The notes beneath the pieces were generated by a model that saw only the letters and a list, made by a program, of their open reading frames with translations, was not told the DNA's origin and did no database searches. Positions 10,560-19,875 of a stretch of 21,344 bases of DNA are shown here, piece after piece (the first letter of the stretch is position 1; the number at the start of each line of letters is the position of its first letter). The DNA lies in assembly GCA_024364805.1 (NCBI GenBank), contig CM044489.1, forward strand, positions 113,191,996-113,213,339, given 5' to 3'. Made by a program: the position numbers and the translations under genes. This stretch comes from Euprymna scolopes. Lineage: Eukaryota; Mollusca; Cephalopoda; Sepiida; Sepiolidae.

Positions 10560-11400
10560 GGTTATTACTTTCTTACAATGATTTTTAGCATCTATAAATT
10601 TTGACTATTTGCACTTGACTTATGACGTAGGAACCGGCGGCGTGCATACTGTCTTTGTGCAATGGCAGCTGCACAATCTTTAGTTAACCATGGGGTGAGT
10701 GGGACTTGCTATAATACTTCTATGCGGGGGCATGTGCTTCAATCCCCGCTTTGCAACATTCAGTTGTTGTAAGGAATATGTCTAGGAGTGAATATTGCTT
10801 GTGGTCACTATCCAGGAAACATATTGGGAACAAGACTGTATGTATGGGGGAATGGGCTATAGAGAAGCTGTTAGTAAAGCATCCAGCTGAATCTGTGCAA
10901 CTTGAGAAATGAAGCAAATTTTATGCTGGGCATTAAAGTCATCAAACACATGAATTTGTGCATTACTATCTAAGGAGACATGATTGATTAGATAACAGTC
11001 CTGACTTGATAGGAAACGGTAAAGAATAAGTAACTAACACAGTGATGAGAGGCTATTCGAAAGCAAATAAGGCCTGATCATCTGTTTCTAGACGTTTCTC
11101 TTTAGTTAAGGGGAGGGTCTTTGAATATGGACTCCAAATCCGTGCATATATCTATCCGAGTCTTTATAGCAGAGAGGGAGATATCCTGTCATGTTAAGGT
11201 AGTTAGAGGGGAGTGATAAGGGTAGTTTTTATTTTTCACTTGATGCTAAGATATCCGAGGAATTTACTGCGAGATAAGATTCTAGATCATCTAGATTACT
11301 TCTAAGCCCACGGTCATTTGTGAAGACAAGCCTTAAGGAAGGAGGTGAATTGGTTTTGTTTGAGTAGTTGTCAAAGATGGCAGCAAAGTTCCTTTCAATT
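10560..11400 (-). pseudogene. LINE APE-type endonuclease domain remnant
   Basis: The domain would nick target DNA for target-primed reverse transcription. Its start is recognisable in the minus-strand frame 11471-11229 (NDRGLRSNLDD and SDILASSEK, where active relatives usually have NIRGLRSN and LALCETKL). A middle part holds VFDDFNAQHK, matching the GDFNAHH catalytic-region motif of Jockey/CR1 elements. The frame 10917-10720 contains HKQYSLLDIFLTTTE, which fits the SLLDLFLT stretch near the end of the domain. Pieces lie in different frames and are separated by stops, so the domain is dead. Confidence 0.75.
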
Positions 11401-11800
11401 TGCGACATGGCACTACAATTATCCTGATATAATACAGTTGATGATAGAGCAGACGCTGTAAACGCTACCAAAGAGTTAGGGCTCCAGTACTGTCAAACGG
11501 AAACAGCAGCAAGACAAACTGTCAACTAGGTACCCTAAACCTCCAAGACAAGACCAGCTAAGACCAGTCGAGTAAACACACCCAGCAGGCAAGTAAACCC
11601 AATTTGCTCAGTTTGCGAGAAAGAGAAAGAAGTTGGGCATAGGGAAACGGCGTTCAGTGTCCTGGTTAGGAAACAAAGCCAAGTACAGATTGGTTCCGGT
11701 GGGTCCCTGTTTTTGCACCTCTTCGCCTGGCTAATAGACAAAGAAGGAATGTGAACGAAGGCAATAAGCAAGCCTATCTACTCCTTCAGAAATTTAGGTT

Positions 11801-12169
11801 TGCAAACCGGAGAATTTGTTCGAGTCATCAGCTTTAGGAATGGTATCGTCTATGATTGAGGAGTCCTCCCTCCCACAGTTTTAATATCAAAGTTTTTTTC
11901 TCTTATATGGATGATCTGAGAAGTTTTACAGGCCATCACTCCGAAAGGGATAACTATGCGCCTGGTTTCTACACAAGGTATTTCTACGCCCATCATAAAT
12001 GATATTAAGTATCATACTTAAATAAAGTTTAACTCTAATTCTAAAAATATATGATTAAAATTAGAGAAAAATTTCCCCTCTAACACTAACGAGAAGTCGT
12101 GTATGTTATGAAGTATGAAAAATGATGAGAAAACTAGTCTGTTTTAGTAATTAATTTGTTTTAAAATAA
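11801..12169. other. Unassigned spacer between two LINE copies
   Basis: It holds a 12-bp palindrome GGTTTGCAAACC at 11797-11808 and AT-rich DNA. Nothing else is recognised. Confidence 0.5.
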
Positions 12170-12286
12170 CCAAATTTTCATTACTAATGATTACTATATT
12201 GTCCAATTTCTACTGTACACTCTTTAACCCTTATCCTTGAGTAGCCTCTTGGCCTTGATAATATGGTGATGCCTATGTAAAAAAAA
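12170..12286 (+). mobile_element. Solo LINE 3' UTR tail with poly-A
   Basis: AAATTTTCATTACTAATGAT starts a stretch that aligns over its whole length with the 3' UTR of the LINE at 16560-18205. Shared landmarks are TTACTA-ATATTGTC, TGTACA, CTTATCCTTGAGT, GGCCTTGATAA and TGGTGA, ending in TATGTAAAAAAAA. No LINE coding sequence precedes it, so it is a very short 5'-truncated retrocopy or a SINE end that borrowed the tail. Confidence 0.75.
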
Positions 12287-13865
12287 CTAAGTAAAATATT
12301 AATAATTAATAAGTATCTGAAATTGAAGATATACAAAGCAAAGAAATAAAAGAAATTAGTTTATATTTACTCAGGTTACATATAATACGGAACAGATAGA
12401 TGTACTTATCTTTGTCTATTCAAGCGACACAGGATTGGGGCTTCCTAGCAGAGCATCGTCTCCAAGTGAAATGATTTGGATGCTAAGATTTTCACCTATT
12501 TTAGTGTAGTAATAAAAAGGTGGGTACTTTAATAGACATATGCATTCTTTTATGCCTGCAATTAACACATGAATGGACAAAAATAAAACAGCCATGAATG
12601 CTATGTCAGCAGGCCTTCAAATCTCAGCAGTTAGAAGGAGTATTCAACAATACTCACCTCGGAATTTTTCATTTGTGCTAAAATTTGCTGCTTTCTTCTT
12701 AATTTCAGAACCTGGCATCTCTTTTAATTTCTTAATTGGATTTCATGGCTATAATTTTTTTTTTATATTAACTATTAGTTTTATACTTGCATACACCAGT
12801 ATGACATGATTACGCAATCGGGAATGTAGGAAGTGAAAATTACTGTTGGTCAAGGGATTCAAACCCAGTCAACATAACAATTTAACATTTTCATAAGGGA
12901 ATCAAAACCGCACAATACGTGTCCTTTATATGTGCGGAGAAAAATAGTGCAGTGTTTTAGATTAAAGCAACATCGAATTACTTATTATATCTATACTGAA
13001 AATATGATCGCTGAGAATATGGTTTGCTTTGTTTTATATTAAGTACGTAAAACGTATTTTATATTATGTGTGCAGAACGTATTTGTTTCCGGATTTCTTC
13101 GCAGTATGGTTACTCATAGCCATTAATAGGAAATGTTTTAACGACCAGTGTAAATGGCAAGAGCTATACTGTTAGAACTACTTCCGCACTTTGGTTGTGG
13201 TAAGAGTAGTTACGATTTATATTCATACACCTCTATTTGAAATTAGTAAATAAAGCTGAAAGATGTTAAACCGATAATATAGAAAAATCAACATTCCAAT
13301 GATAACTATTTTAATTCGGTTAATAACTCAATTATTTATGCATAGAGGTTATATATTTGTCTGTGTGTATCTATGCATGTGTGTGTATCGAAGTAAGTAT
13401 AATATCAAATACAGACATTATTTTTATAAAAGGTTCAATTGAGTGTATGTGTCTAGTGGAATTACACGCTTCATGACGTATACATAAATTTGAAAATCAT
13501 ATAAAACAATTTTTAAAGTTTATATATACATTTGTTTCTCTATTTTCGTCTATTTCTGAGTAGATGCGATTATTTTGCATGCCTGGGAACAATTTAATGT
13601 TTTTTTATAGACAGAAATATAAACTTCTTTCATCTTCACCCTATTCCCCAATCTCGGAGGTATGATATCTAAAACTCAGTGCGTAATTTAGTTATCCGCA
13701 ATAACTTTGCTCTGGCATCACTTAAGTTTTGAATTCGTTTTTGAGGGGCTCTGTCTGTAAACCAGTTTTAATTTGAAGCACAAGTGGCATCGTTTAATTC
13801 AGTTTTTTAACGCTTTTAATACAATATAGGTCTAATAAAGTCAATAAGATTATCTTCCAGTTATT
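12287..13865. other. AT-rich spacer with no recognised gene
   Basis: It includes an imperfect 25-bp tandem at 13032-13081 (TTTTATATTAAGTACG and TTTTATATTATGTGTG, each followed by AACGTA) and a minus-strand GGGTTTGAATCCC-like word near 12855 that resembles a tRNA box B but lacks a convincing box A. The open frame 12573-12809 has no recognised domain. Confidence 0.5.
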
Positions 13866-13869
13866 CTGT

Positions 13870-13930
13870 CTGGCATCATCATCAGAATCAGCATCATCGT
13901 TTTAACAGTCGTTTTACATGCTGACATAAA
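13870..13930 (+). repeat. CATCAT-type dispersed repeat fragment
   Basis: A CATCATCATCAGAATCAGCA-type stretch is followed by CGTTTTAACAGTCGTTTTAC and ATGCTGAC. I recall this order (CATCAT, then GTTTAACGTCCGTTTTCCATGC-like words, then the ATGCTGGCAT word) as a very abundant octopus repeat. Here it is diverged and short. Confidence 0.5.
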
Positions 13931-13932
13931 TG

Positions 13933-14033
13933 CACGGCATAATAACGTTGACGCGTTGGTCTACTTTAGATCCTCGAAGTTAAATGATGTACTAACATCA
14001 GTGGCCAATTGATAAGACCAGGTACTGTATGCG
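13933..14033 (+). mobile_element. Second 5S-like SINE-head remnant
   Basis: The first 50 bp (ACGGCATAATAACGTTGACG to TAGATCCTCGAAGTTAA) line up with the 5S-like head at 5384-5503 with a one-base length difference. Beyond GAAGTTAA the match weakens: GTGGCC, TTGATAAGACC and a TACTGTATGC end remain, which could be either diverged 5S 3' sequence or a LINE-type tail joined to a shortened head. There is no coding potential. Its downstream limit is uncertain. Confidence 0.5.
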
Positions 14034-16559
14034 CTATGAAGCCTTGAAAGAGGTGGGCGCCGCAGGGATATATTTGCCAAAGATACTCTGCAATAGCCTG
14101 GAAAGTTAATGGACTGTCAGAGTCCGTATGCATTTGAGAGGTTTAAAATATTGATTTCCAAAGTAACCTACTTCTAACCAGTTCTTTCTCGCAAAACCAT
14201 TTTATTACGTGCTTCCATGTTTTCATTGGTCTCCCCTGTAAACTTAACGTGCTAGTTTTTAACTTATTGTGGGAAACTTTTTCTGTGTTTATTTTCCTAT
14301 ATTGTCTAGATTTAATATTTTCTTTTAGATCATCAGAACAAAGCCTCTGTTTGCGATTCACATTGCACCACCATCGTATTATCTTCATGCAAAGTATGTT
14401 GTTAAACTTTCTGTACTTTATTACAATACAATTGGTTGTAGTAAAAGTAACTAAGATTGAACAATGTGGTATGGACTATCTCTTCTTACACCTCTCTTTG
14501 AAATAACAACTGAAAAATGTTGAGCGGATCAATTACCATCAATCATCTCACCGTGTTTACATGTTTAATAGTCTCGCGATTTAGACTGACACACAGTATT
14601 AAAAAGTATGGCCAAGTCTATGCATACAAAATAATTTATTTTAATGAAAATTTTATACAATATAATCTAAAGTGTTGGTAAAAAAATCGGAGTTTAGATA
14701 ATCCAAGAATGTTCTTATCAAAAAGTTTAAGTTAATTTTTGTGTAAGTAGGAAATAAATTCACTGGTTTCAGTTAGTGTCCTGTGCGTTAAAAAGAGATA
14801 GATTAGACATGTTCATTTCTGTTTGTGCAGCGTGTGTGAATTAAACATACATATCAATGAATGTGCACATGTTAATATATCAGTTTCAGTAAGAGAATGA
14901 ACGTGCTTATGTATCTGTGTACATGTGAGTTAAATGAGCGGTGCTTGTGTGTCGCCTAGCCCTGTGTTTAGATGCCTATCTATGAAACTTTCACGGTATG
15001 TTGCCTGCTCATTGCAATGAGGCGTTGCACCCATCAAAGAGTGACGTGCCTATACATTATATCTGAAAGATAAGAGAGTAAAGAAACAGTAAATCACTTA
15101 GGTTTGTTTAGATTTTTTTTTTTGCGAATCGTACAAATTGATATTTCTCTTGTGTTTATTAGAGCTTTTTAAAATCATATAATTTACTACAGTTGTCACT
15201 TGTAAAACATCGATCAGCTACACTTAAATGTCTTATAGTGCATTTTATGTCTGTCCCTTAAATCTGAAATAGCACTTCGTTTGCCTTTCACGCTCAAGTT
15301 TGAAATAGTATTCTAATCTATGAACGCAGAAGGACTTGGCGCATCTAAAGAAAATATTCTTGTCTTTTTTCTTTAATTTTACCCGATAATCTTTCCCGAC
15401 AGTTCCCGAGGTAAAACGTTTCTCTCTCGTTTCAAAAAGCTGGCGGCCGTTTGATGTTGAAACCAAAGTTACTTACTGACTTTTAGATATAATTCCTCCG
15501 CAGATAAATCAATACAACGACAAAGAAATAATTTTATTTTCTCTTCTACAAGATTCTACCAGATTCGCTATATTCTTCCTGTAAAAATTTTACTGTGAGA
15601 ATTCTGATGGATATTCGTGTATCGGCTTGGGTTCATAATCAAATTAGGTTATTCGATGTGATTTTAATCTTGTTATATATTGTTACTCTCACGTTTGTAT
15701 TCTATATCACATGTGTTGTCTGTAAATATTTTTCTATTTTTGCTATCAAAACAAGAATACGATCAGTTATTCGTGAAAACAATGTAAGTCTTTATTAATG
15801 TAAAGGCCAAACAATGGTGAGAGTTTCTTACCATCTTATCCCAATATGTTTGGACATTATTATACTAATTAGACCTTATTATTTGCATTGTACATTCGCA
15901 TCGCTTGACAACTTTCAGATAAGTATTATGTGTATTATTCACACTGCTGTTCTTATCTTGGATGTTATCATACAAACGTTTCGGCAAATGATCTTGAAGT
16001 CCTTCTCTCCTAGTCTCTTTCTCTTTCTGTGTGTGTGTGTGTGTTATTTGTTTTCGCGTTACGTCTTGAATGAATTCAATTATTTACGAAAGTGCATATT
16101 TACCTAAATGCGAGTTGGGAATAATTTTCCCTTTAACCAATTTGGTACCCCACATGGGGAGCGACGTATATATTATTTTTTAAATACAATTATCCACTGA
16201 CACGTGTTCGTCATCTACGACTCATCTGAGCGGCTGAATCTAGCGAGATTCGAAATCAGAACCTAATGGTATAACGAGTGGTAAGGGTTTAGATGACTTC
16301 CTGATTAAAGTATACTCTAACTTAGTATCAACATTTGACCCCCCAAAATCGCTATGGCCATGGAATATGTGCCTATATTTGAGATGACTTTCCATGTGGT
16401 ATGAACATCCTCAGGTGAGGCCGTAATTTAACCTATATGTGCTTCCAGGTTGCGTTTGTTCACACCACGGCTTTTATATTTGCCCTCTATCGCTTTCACA
16501 ATAGAGGATTTACTATTTTAAGAGATATCTGATAGAATTACGCACTTCCTGTCTTCAAA
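14034..16559. other. Long spacer with no recognised gene
   Basis: Several short open frames (14249-14506, 14143-14388, 15595-16107) are AT-rich, overlap on opposite strands or encode only hydrophobic low-complexity peptide. A (TG)n run of 16-18 bp lies near 16027-16044. The 16200-16420 stretch has a TTCGAA-containing tRNA-like word on both strands and CCCCCCAAAATCGC-type words that may belong to a worn repeat, but I cannot define one. Confidence 0.5.
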
Positions 16560-16724
16560 TTCTCCGGCTAACATTCACATAGTGGACACTTCAATGTTCA
16601 CAATATGGAATGGTTAACCCGCGCAAACGTAGTAGATGATGAGAGGAGGTTCTGTCACGATTTCACACTACTTTTTACCTTAATCAGATTGTTCACAAAC
16701 CTTACCGGGAGCCCGGCATTGACG

Positions 16725-17350
16725 ATCAGTATGCAAGTCTCCTAAACGTATTTCTTACAACTAACCCTGTGCTATGTTCACCATCCGTTCTGTTTCCACT
16801 GGGATCTTTCTACCACTCAGTTGTTTCGGTTACAAAGCTTTTTAAGCGCGGTCTTAAGGAGAAATGTTTCCCAACACCCTGGAAAAGCTGTTCAGCATTC
16901 TCCATATTAAAAAAAAATCAGTTGGTCGGTCATTTCCCTCTCAATACAGACAAATAAGTCTTCTGTTAATCCTGAGGAAGTTGCTGGAATCTGTGTTCAA
17001 TAGAGAAGTAATCTACCACCTCAGCATAAAAAAAATCTTCTAAGTGGCATGCAATATGCTAGATCTACAGCAGATGTGCTAACAGTTAAATATCATAGGA
17101 TAAGTAAATGTCTCCAGTGAGGTTTTCTTTCTAGGGCAATTTCTCCTGATATATCAAATGCCTTTGATAGGGTATGGCATAAAGGTCTGCTCTACAAAAT
17201 CTCCAGCTACGGTATATCTGGAAATGTCTTCTAGTGGTTTATGTGAAGAAAGCAAAAGCTCACAGTATTAATGCTGGAGACCCTCGGGGTGCACCCTGGA
17301 CCAAATTCTCTTCCTGATCTACATCAATGATCTCCCAAACTGTATCCTAA
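16725..17350 (+). pseudogene. LINE endonuclease end and reverse transcriptase remnant
   Basis: YASLLNVFLTTNPVLCSPSV, then PLGSFYHSVVSV at about 16730-16830 matches the SLLDLFLTTNP..PLGSSDH end of Jockey/CR1 endonucleases; the usual SSDH catalytic His context reads SFYH. Next come FKRGLKEKCFPTPWKSCSAF (RT block 1), a YRQISLLLILRKLLESVFNR stretch with REVIYHLS, an ARSTADVLTVKYH fragment, DISNAFDRVWHKGLLYKISS (motif A, with Asp kept) and ILFLIYINDLPNCI (block after PQG). The PQGS motif itself is degraded, and FADD is not recognisable. Fragments lie in several frames with stops. Confidence 0.8.
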
Positions 17351-17480
17351 AATAATTCATAGGTTACTAGTTAAATTCATGCATCCAAAATTAAGCTTCT
17401 ATCTTTACGTCATCAATGCTCTGATCTCCGTCTAGCATCAATTGAAGTGAATGGCCCTCGTTTTGTGGAGGCACAATGTT

Positions 17481-17510
17481 TTGACAAGCTTTGACAAGCT
17501 TTGACAAGCT
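17481..17510. repeat. Three 10-bp direct repeats
   Basis: TTGACAAGCT occurs three times in a row inside the decayed LINE. This is probably slippage after the copy died, because it does not preserve the frame of the flanking RT-like peptide. Confidence 0.9.
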
Positions 17511-18080
17511 CCTGGTCTGAAATGGAACACGTACATCAAATCTGTTGCCAAGGTCGCTGGATAAATGGTGGTATCGTTCTACCACTCCAGTAGATATCTC
17601 AATGCTAATGCAATTCTCTTCCTGTATAAAAGTTAAGTACGTCCAAGGGTGGACTACTGTCTTCACACCTGCATAACAGCTTATAGAAGCACATATCCTG
17701 TCTTGACAGATTTCAAAATAGAATCCGTAGCCTAGTAGGGGATGCAATTTTCCTTTCATTGTAACCCCTTTCCCACAGACAAGACGTTGTGAGCCTGTCT
17801 CTGCGTTATCAGTTGCTTGTCTGAGCTACAAGTTTTAGTCCTTCCATTGCCAAACTTTCTGGAAAAACACTCATCTAGCTGAAATCACTATCGACATTTT
17901 CCCACACCATTTATCTGTGCCTAAACCTAAACGTAGATACCATGATTACAGATTCTTTCTTAGAACTGTACGTCAGTAAATCCCTAGTCCGTTTCCCTGC
18001 TTTCCAGCTGACTACAATATGATCGTCGTCAAGTCCAACGTGAAAAGTCCTTGATAAACCGTCTCCTTAAACAAGCCATT
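17510..18080 (+). pseudogene. LINE post-RT and C-terminal region remnant
   Basis: Plus-strand frames read LAPGLKWNTYIKSVAKVAG, RYLNANAILFLYKS and RPRVDYCLHTC over about 17510-17680, then a Jockey/CR1-type C-terminal end near 17930-18080 with CFPADYNMIVVKSNV. This is the same C-terminal signature as the minus-strand fragment at 5526-5700. The opposite-strand open frame at 17391-17759 is a shadow of this region. Confidence 0.75.
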
Positions 18081-18084
18081 GTAC

Positions 18085-18204
18085 TAAAATTTCCACTACT
18101 AACAGTTACTACAATATTGTCTCATTGGTTGCCGTACATTCATTAACTCTTATCCTTGAGTGGCATCCTAGCCTTGATAAGTGGTGACTCCTTTGTATAA
18201 AAAT
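18085..18204 (+). repeat. LINE 3' UTR tail (reference copy)
   Basis: AAAATTTCCACTACTAACAG starts the shared tail; it continues through ATATTGTCTCATTGG, CCGTACATTCATT, CTTATCCTTGAGTGGC, CCTTGATAAGTGGTGAC and ends in TTTGTATAAAAAT. It directly follows the LINE C-terminus, which shows that the two other tail copies are LINE 3' ends. Confidence 0.8.
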
Positions 18205-18244
18205 CACAAACTATAAATTTGTCGCCCTAAGAAACCTACATTAC

Positions 18245-18790
18245 AGCTTTATTTTAAAACTTTTATTGACGAAATCAATTCAAGTAATATGATAATGTAG
18301 TAGAGCCACCTTTAACCATAACTACGGACTGATACGTGTCCGGAACTGGTTGCATGTCTTTTCACAAGCGCCTACAGGAGCTCGGCGAATATTGAGCGGA
18401 TGGCGGCAATCAGGTTGGCTTTGGTGTTGTGGGACATGTGATGTACTCGACGCATGATCAAATGATATACTCCAGCAGTTTCATGGTTGGGGGAGCAGGG
18501 ACTCCACTGAGAGAATAGTACTAAGTTGAAGCACTCCTTCTGAATCCCAGCTTGGGTCTGTTCGGACTGGCGGCCGGCGCCGAGTCCTGCTTCCATTCTT
18601 ATGGTCTACAAAAGCCACCTGATTGAACAAGAGGATCACCACTTTCTTCATCACATCAGAGTCACTTCGTGTTGATTTTAAAGCTGACTTCGAAAGTGAA
18701 GATGGTATGATGTGGACCTTGCTTGAAATCCCACCAAAGATCAAAACCCTGGTCGGAAACTTCGTTGAACTGTGACCTCAAACATTAAAC
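18245..18790 (-). mobile_element. IS630/Tc1/mariner-type DNA transposon remnant
   Basis: The minus strand carries the C-terminal half of a Tc1/mariner-superfamily transposase followed by AT-rich 3' sequence with an AATAAA-like word near 18265. It begins about 40 bp past the LINE tail ending at 18204. No N-terminal helix-turn-helix region is recognisable upstream (18790-18945), and I could not pair terminal inverted repeats, so the copy is truncated. It is a plain DNA transposon, non-autonomous now. Confidence 0.75.
18315..18750 (-). pseudogene. Tc1/mariner-superfamily transposase C-terminal half
   Basis: The enzyme family cuts and joins DNA at TA sites with a D,D,D/E triad. Minus-strand reading gives MIFGGISSKVHIIP (usual MVFG-V-S-GH-MPP), a stretch with DSDVMKKVVI, EWKQDSAP near 18598-18576 (usual WQQDSAPCH; contains the second catalytic Asp), QTQAGIQKECFNLV, SQWSPCSPN near 18510-18480 (usual WPPSSPDLNPLDY) and NTKANLIAAIRSIFAELL near 18425-18372 (usual NTKAELIA-I-E-F--LP), then a CNQFRTRIS end. 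The SPN stretch has lost the third catalytic Asp. At least two frame changes, near EWKQDSAP and after AELL, and a stop after AELL show decay. Confidence 0.8.
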
Positions 18791-19114
18791 TGCGTGGATT
18801 TGCATTTTTAAAGGTCCTGGCAATGGTGCTGTTGTAATATACTTTTATTTTAAATATTGTTTTACTTACAGACAGGAGTGCTTCATGCTTACGCATCTTC
18901 AGCGCAGGACAATAGTACTTATTGCTAGTGCTAGGATTCAAACTCAGTTGAAAACAACCATTTGACTCTGCAACCTATATTCAACAATCAATTAAAGAAG
19001 GAAATATGAACATTTTTATTTTATATGAATAAATATATATACATAAATGCGACAAAAAGTCAACATTATATATATATATATTAGTATATTTGAGCAGCAT
19101 TTTTCTTTTATGGG
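18791..19114. other. Unassigned AT-rich spacer
   Basis: On the minus strand near 18940 a GAGTTTGAATCC word resembles a tRNA box B, and the following GCTGAAGATGCGTAAGCATG stretch is moderately GC-rich. I could not find a box A, so I do not call a SINE. A short TA tract lies at 19061-19082. Confidence 0.4.
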
Positions 19115-19230
19115 TGCTTCATTGAACAGCAGGAATAATTTCTGTTTGTTTTGCAATCCATTTTTTTCTTTTGGCGGGGAATGTTCGACCGTTCTGTTCG
19201 AGTGTAACATAAATTCGCCATAGTCGCTAA

Positions 19231-19260
19231 CGTTTTTGACTTTTTTGAGTCGTCTTCAGG
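19231..19260 (-). other. Hammerhead-like word, left arm
   Basis: On the minus strand CCTGAAGA is followed by a 4-bp stem GACT/AGTC with a short A-rich loop and then AAAAACGTT. The layout resembles the CUGANGA-stem II-GAAA core of small hammerhead ribozymes reported in Penelope-like elements and retrozymes, but GAAA reads AAAA. It may be a dead relative or chance. Confidence 0.3.
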
Positions 19261-19581
19261 TGTGTATTGCATTAAACATTGCGTTCATTAAATTTATTAA
19301 AAAGTCGATTAGGATCGTTTAATTCATTAATAGCACTTAAGCGTACCTTCCCCCCTCATATTGATCCTAATTGAGAGGCAGTTTGTTCATGCGCACGAGT
19401 TCGGATTCAATGAATGAATTAAAGGTGCAGATCATTATTTTGCGGCTAAAATGGCGCTGTGTTTAATTAATGTGATCCTATATTCGTTTTAGGGGTATCA
19501 TGGTATGCAAGGTATTTCTTTAAATAATTTTAATCGACTTTTTAATAAATTCATTAAACGCAATTAATAATTAATCACTCG

Positions 19582-19611
19582 CCTGCAGACGATTCATGAA
19601 TGTCGAAATGG
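19582..19611 (+). other. Hammerhead-like word, right arm
   Basis: The plus strand reads CCTGCAGACGATTCATGAAT then GTCGAAATGG. GAAA is kept and CGA/TCG can pair as a short stem, but CTGANGA reads CTGCAGA. It sits opposite the left-arm word in the foldback. Confidence 0.3.
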
Positions 19612-19727
19612 TAAATTATTTTTTACACTCACACAGAACATTAGAACATTGGCTCGCCAAAAGGAAAAAATGGATTGCAAGAAAAGCAAGCAGAAATGAC
19701 CCCTGCTGTTTAAGGAAACATGTGTAA

Positions 19728-19742
19728 GGCATATATATGTAT

Positions 19743-19785
<43 letters not shown>

Positions 19786-19828
19786 GAATGAACTTGATTC
19801 ATTTATAAACAATAACAATGATAAACGC

Positions 19829-19871
<43 letters not shown>
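19728..19871. repeat. Two (TA)n microsatellites
   Basis: TA tracts at about 19730-19781 and 19831-19871 are separated by about 50 bp containing AACAATAACAATGATAAACG. They flank the right end of the foldback. Confidence 0.95.

Positions 19872-19875
<4 letters not shown>

Larger units (their letters stand above)
8730..11800 (-). mobile_element. Decayed, nearly full-length Jockey/CR1-type LINE
   Basis: Minus-strand translations place the parts of a LINE ORF2 in the expected order: an endonuclease start at about 11340 (RGLRSNLDDLESYLA), an endonuclease core at about 10955-10905 (FDDFNAQHK), reverse transcriptase at about 10340-9500, and a C-terminal region ending at about 8890 with a stop. The sequence upstream of the endonuclease (11480-11800) is probably the element's 5' region. 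Sequence from 8890 down to about 8730 is probably 3' UTR, but I do not see the GAGTGGCC-type tail found on the other LINE copies, so this is likely a different family. Several stops and frame changes make it inactive. The outer limits are uncertain by 100 bp or more. Confidence 0.8.
16560..18205 (+). mobile_element. Decayed Jockey/CR1-type LINE with 3' tail
   Basis: Plus-strand translations give the end of the endonuclease (about 16730-16830), reverse transcriptase (about 16840-17350), the post-RT region (about 17510-17780), a C-terminal end near 18000-18080 and a 3' UTR to about 18204 that finishes GTATAAAAAT. The endonuclease start and the linker before RT are missing or unrecognisable, so the copy is 5'-truncated or internally deleted. 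Many frame changes are present. The 3' UTR matches two other places in the window (12170-12286 plus, 5087-5205 minus), so all three belong to one family. The 5' limit is approximate. Confidence 0.8.
19115..19718. mobile_element. Foldback/MITE-like element with about 200-bp inverted arms
   Basis: The left arm (about 19115-19325) and right arm (about 19515-19718) are reverse complements at moderate identity. Paired landmarks are GAACAGCAGG with AAACAGCAGG, TTGCAATCCATTTTTT-CTTTTGGCG on both, CTGTTCGAGTGTAA with CTGTGTGAGTGTAA, a CCTGAAGACGA/CCTGCAGACGA word, and AAATTTATTAAAAAGTCGATTA with an arm copy of the same sequence. The centre, about 190 bp, has AATTAGGATCA and CAAATGGCGC-like words and no coding potential. 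Both outer sides are TA-rich, compatible with insertion into TA repeats. It is either a foldback transposon or two head-to-head copies of one repeat. Confidence 0.8.

Noticed and set aside
12850-12870. tRNA box B-like word (GGGTTTGAATCCC on the minus strand)
   Set aside because: No box A at the right distance and no clear SINE body; one short word is not enough.
16225-16270. TTCGAA-containing tRNA-like stretch
   Set aside because: No stem structure or box A could be matched, so neither a tRNA gene nor a SINE is called.
17391-17759. 122-codon minus-strand open frame
   Set aside because: The plus strand of this stretch encodes recognisable LINE peptides, so the frame is antisense to a LINE remnant.
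18925-18945. Another box B-like word on the minus strand
   Set aside because: Same reason; the weak similarity to the 12850 region beyond this word is too low to call by eye.
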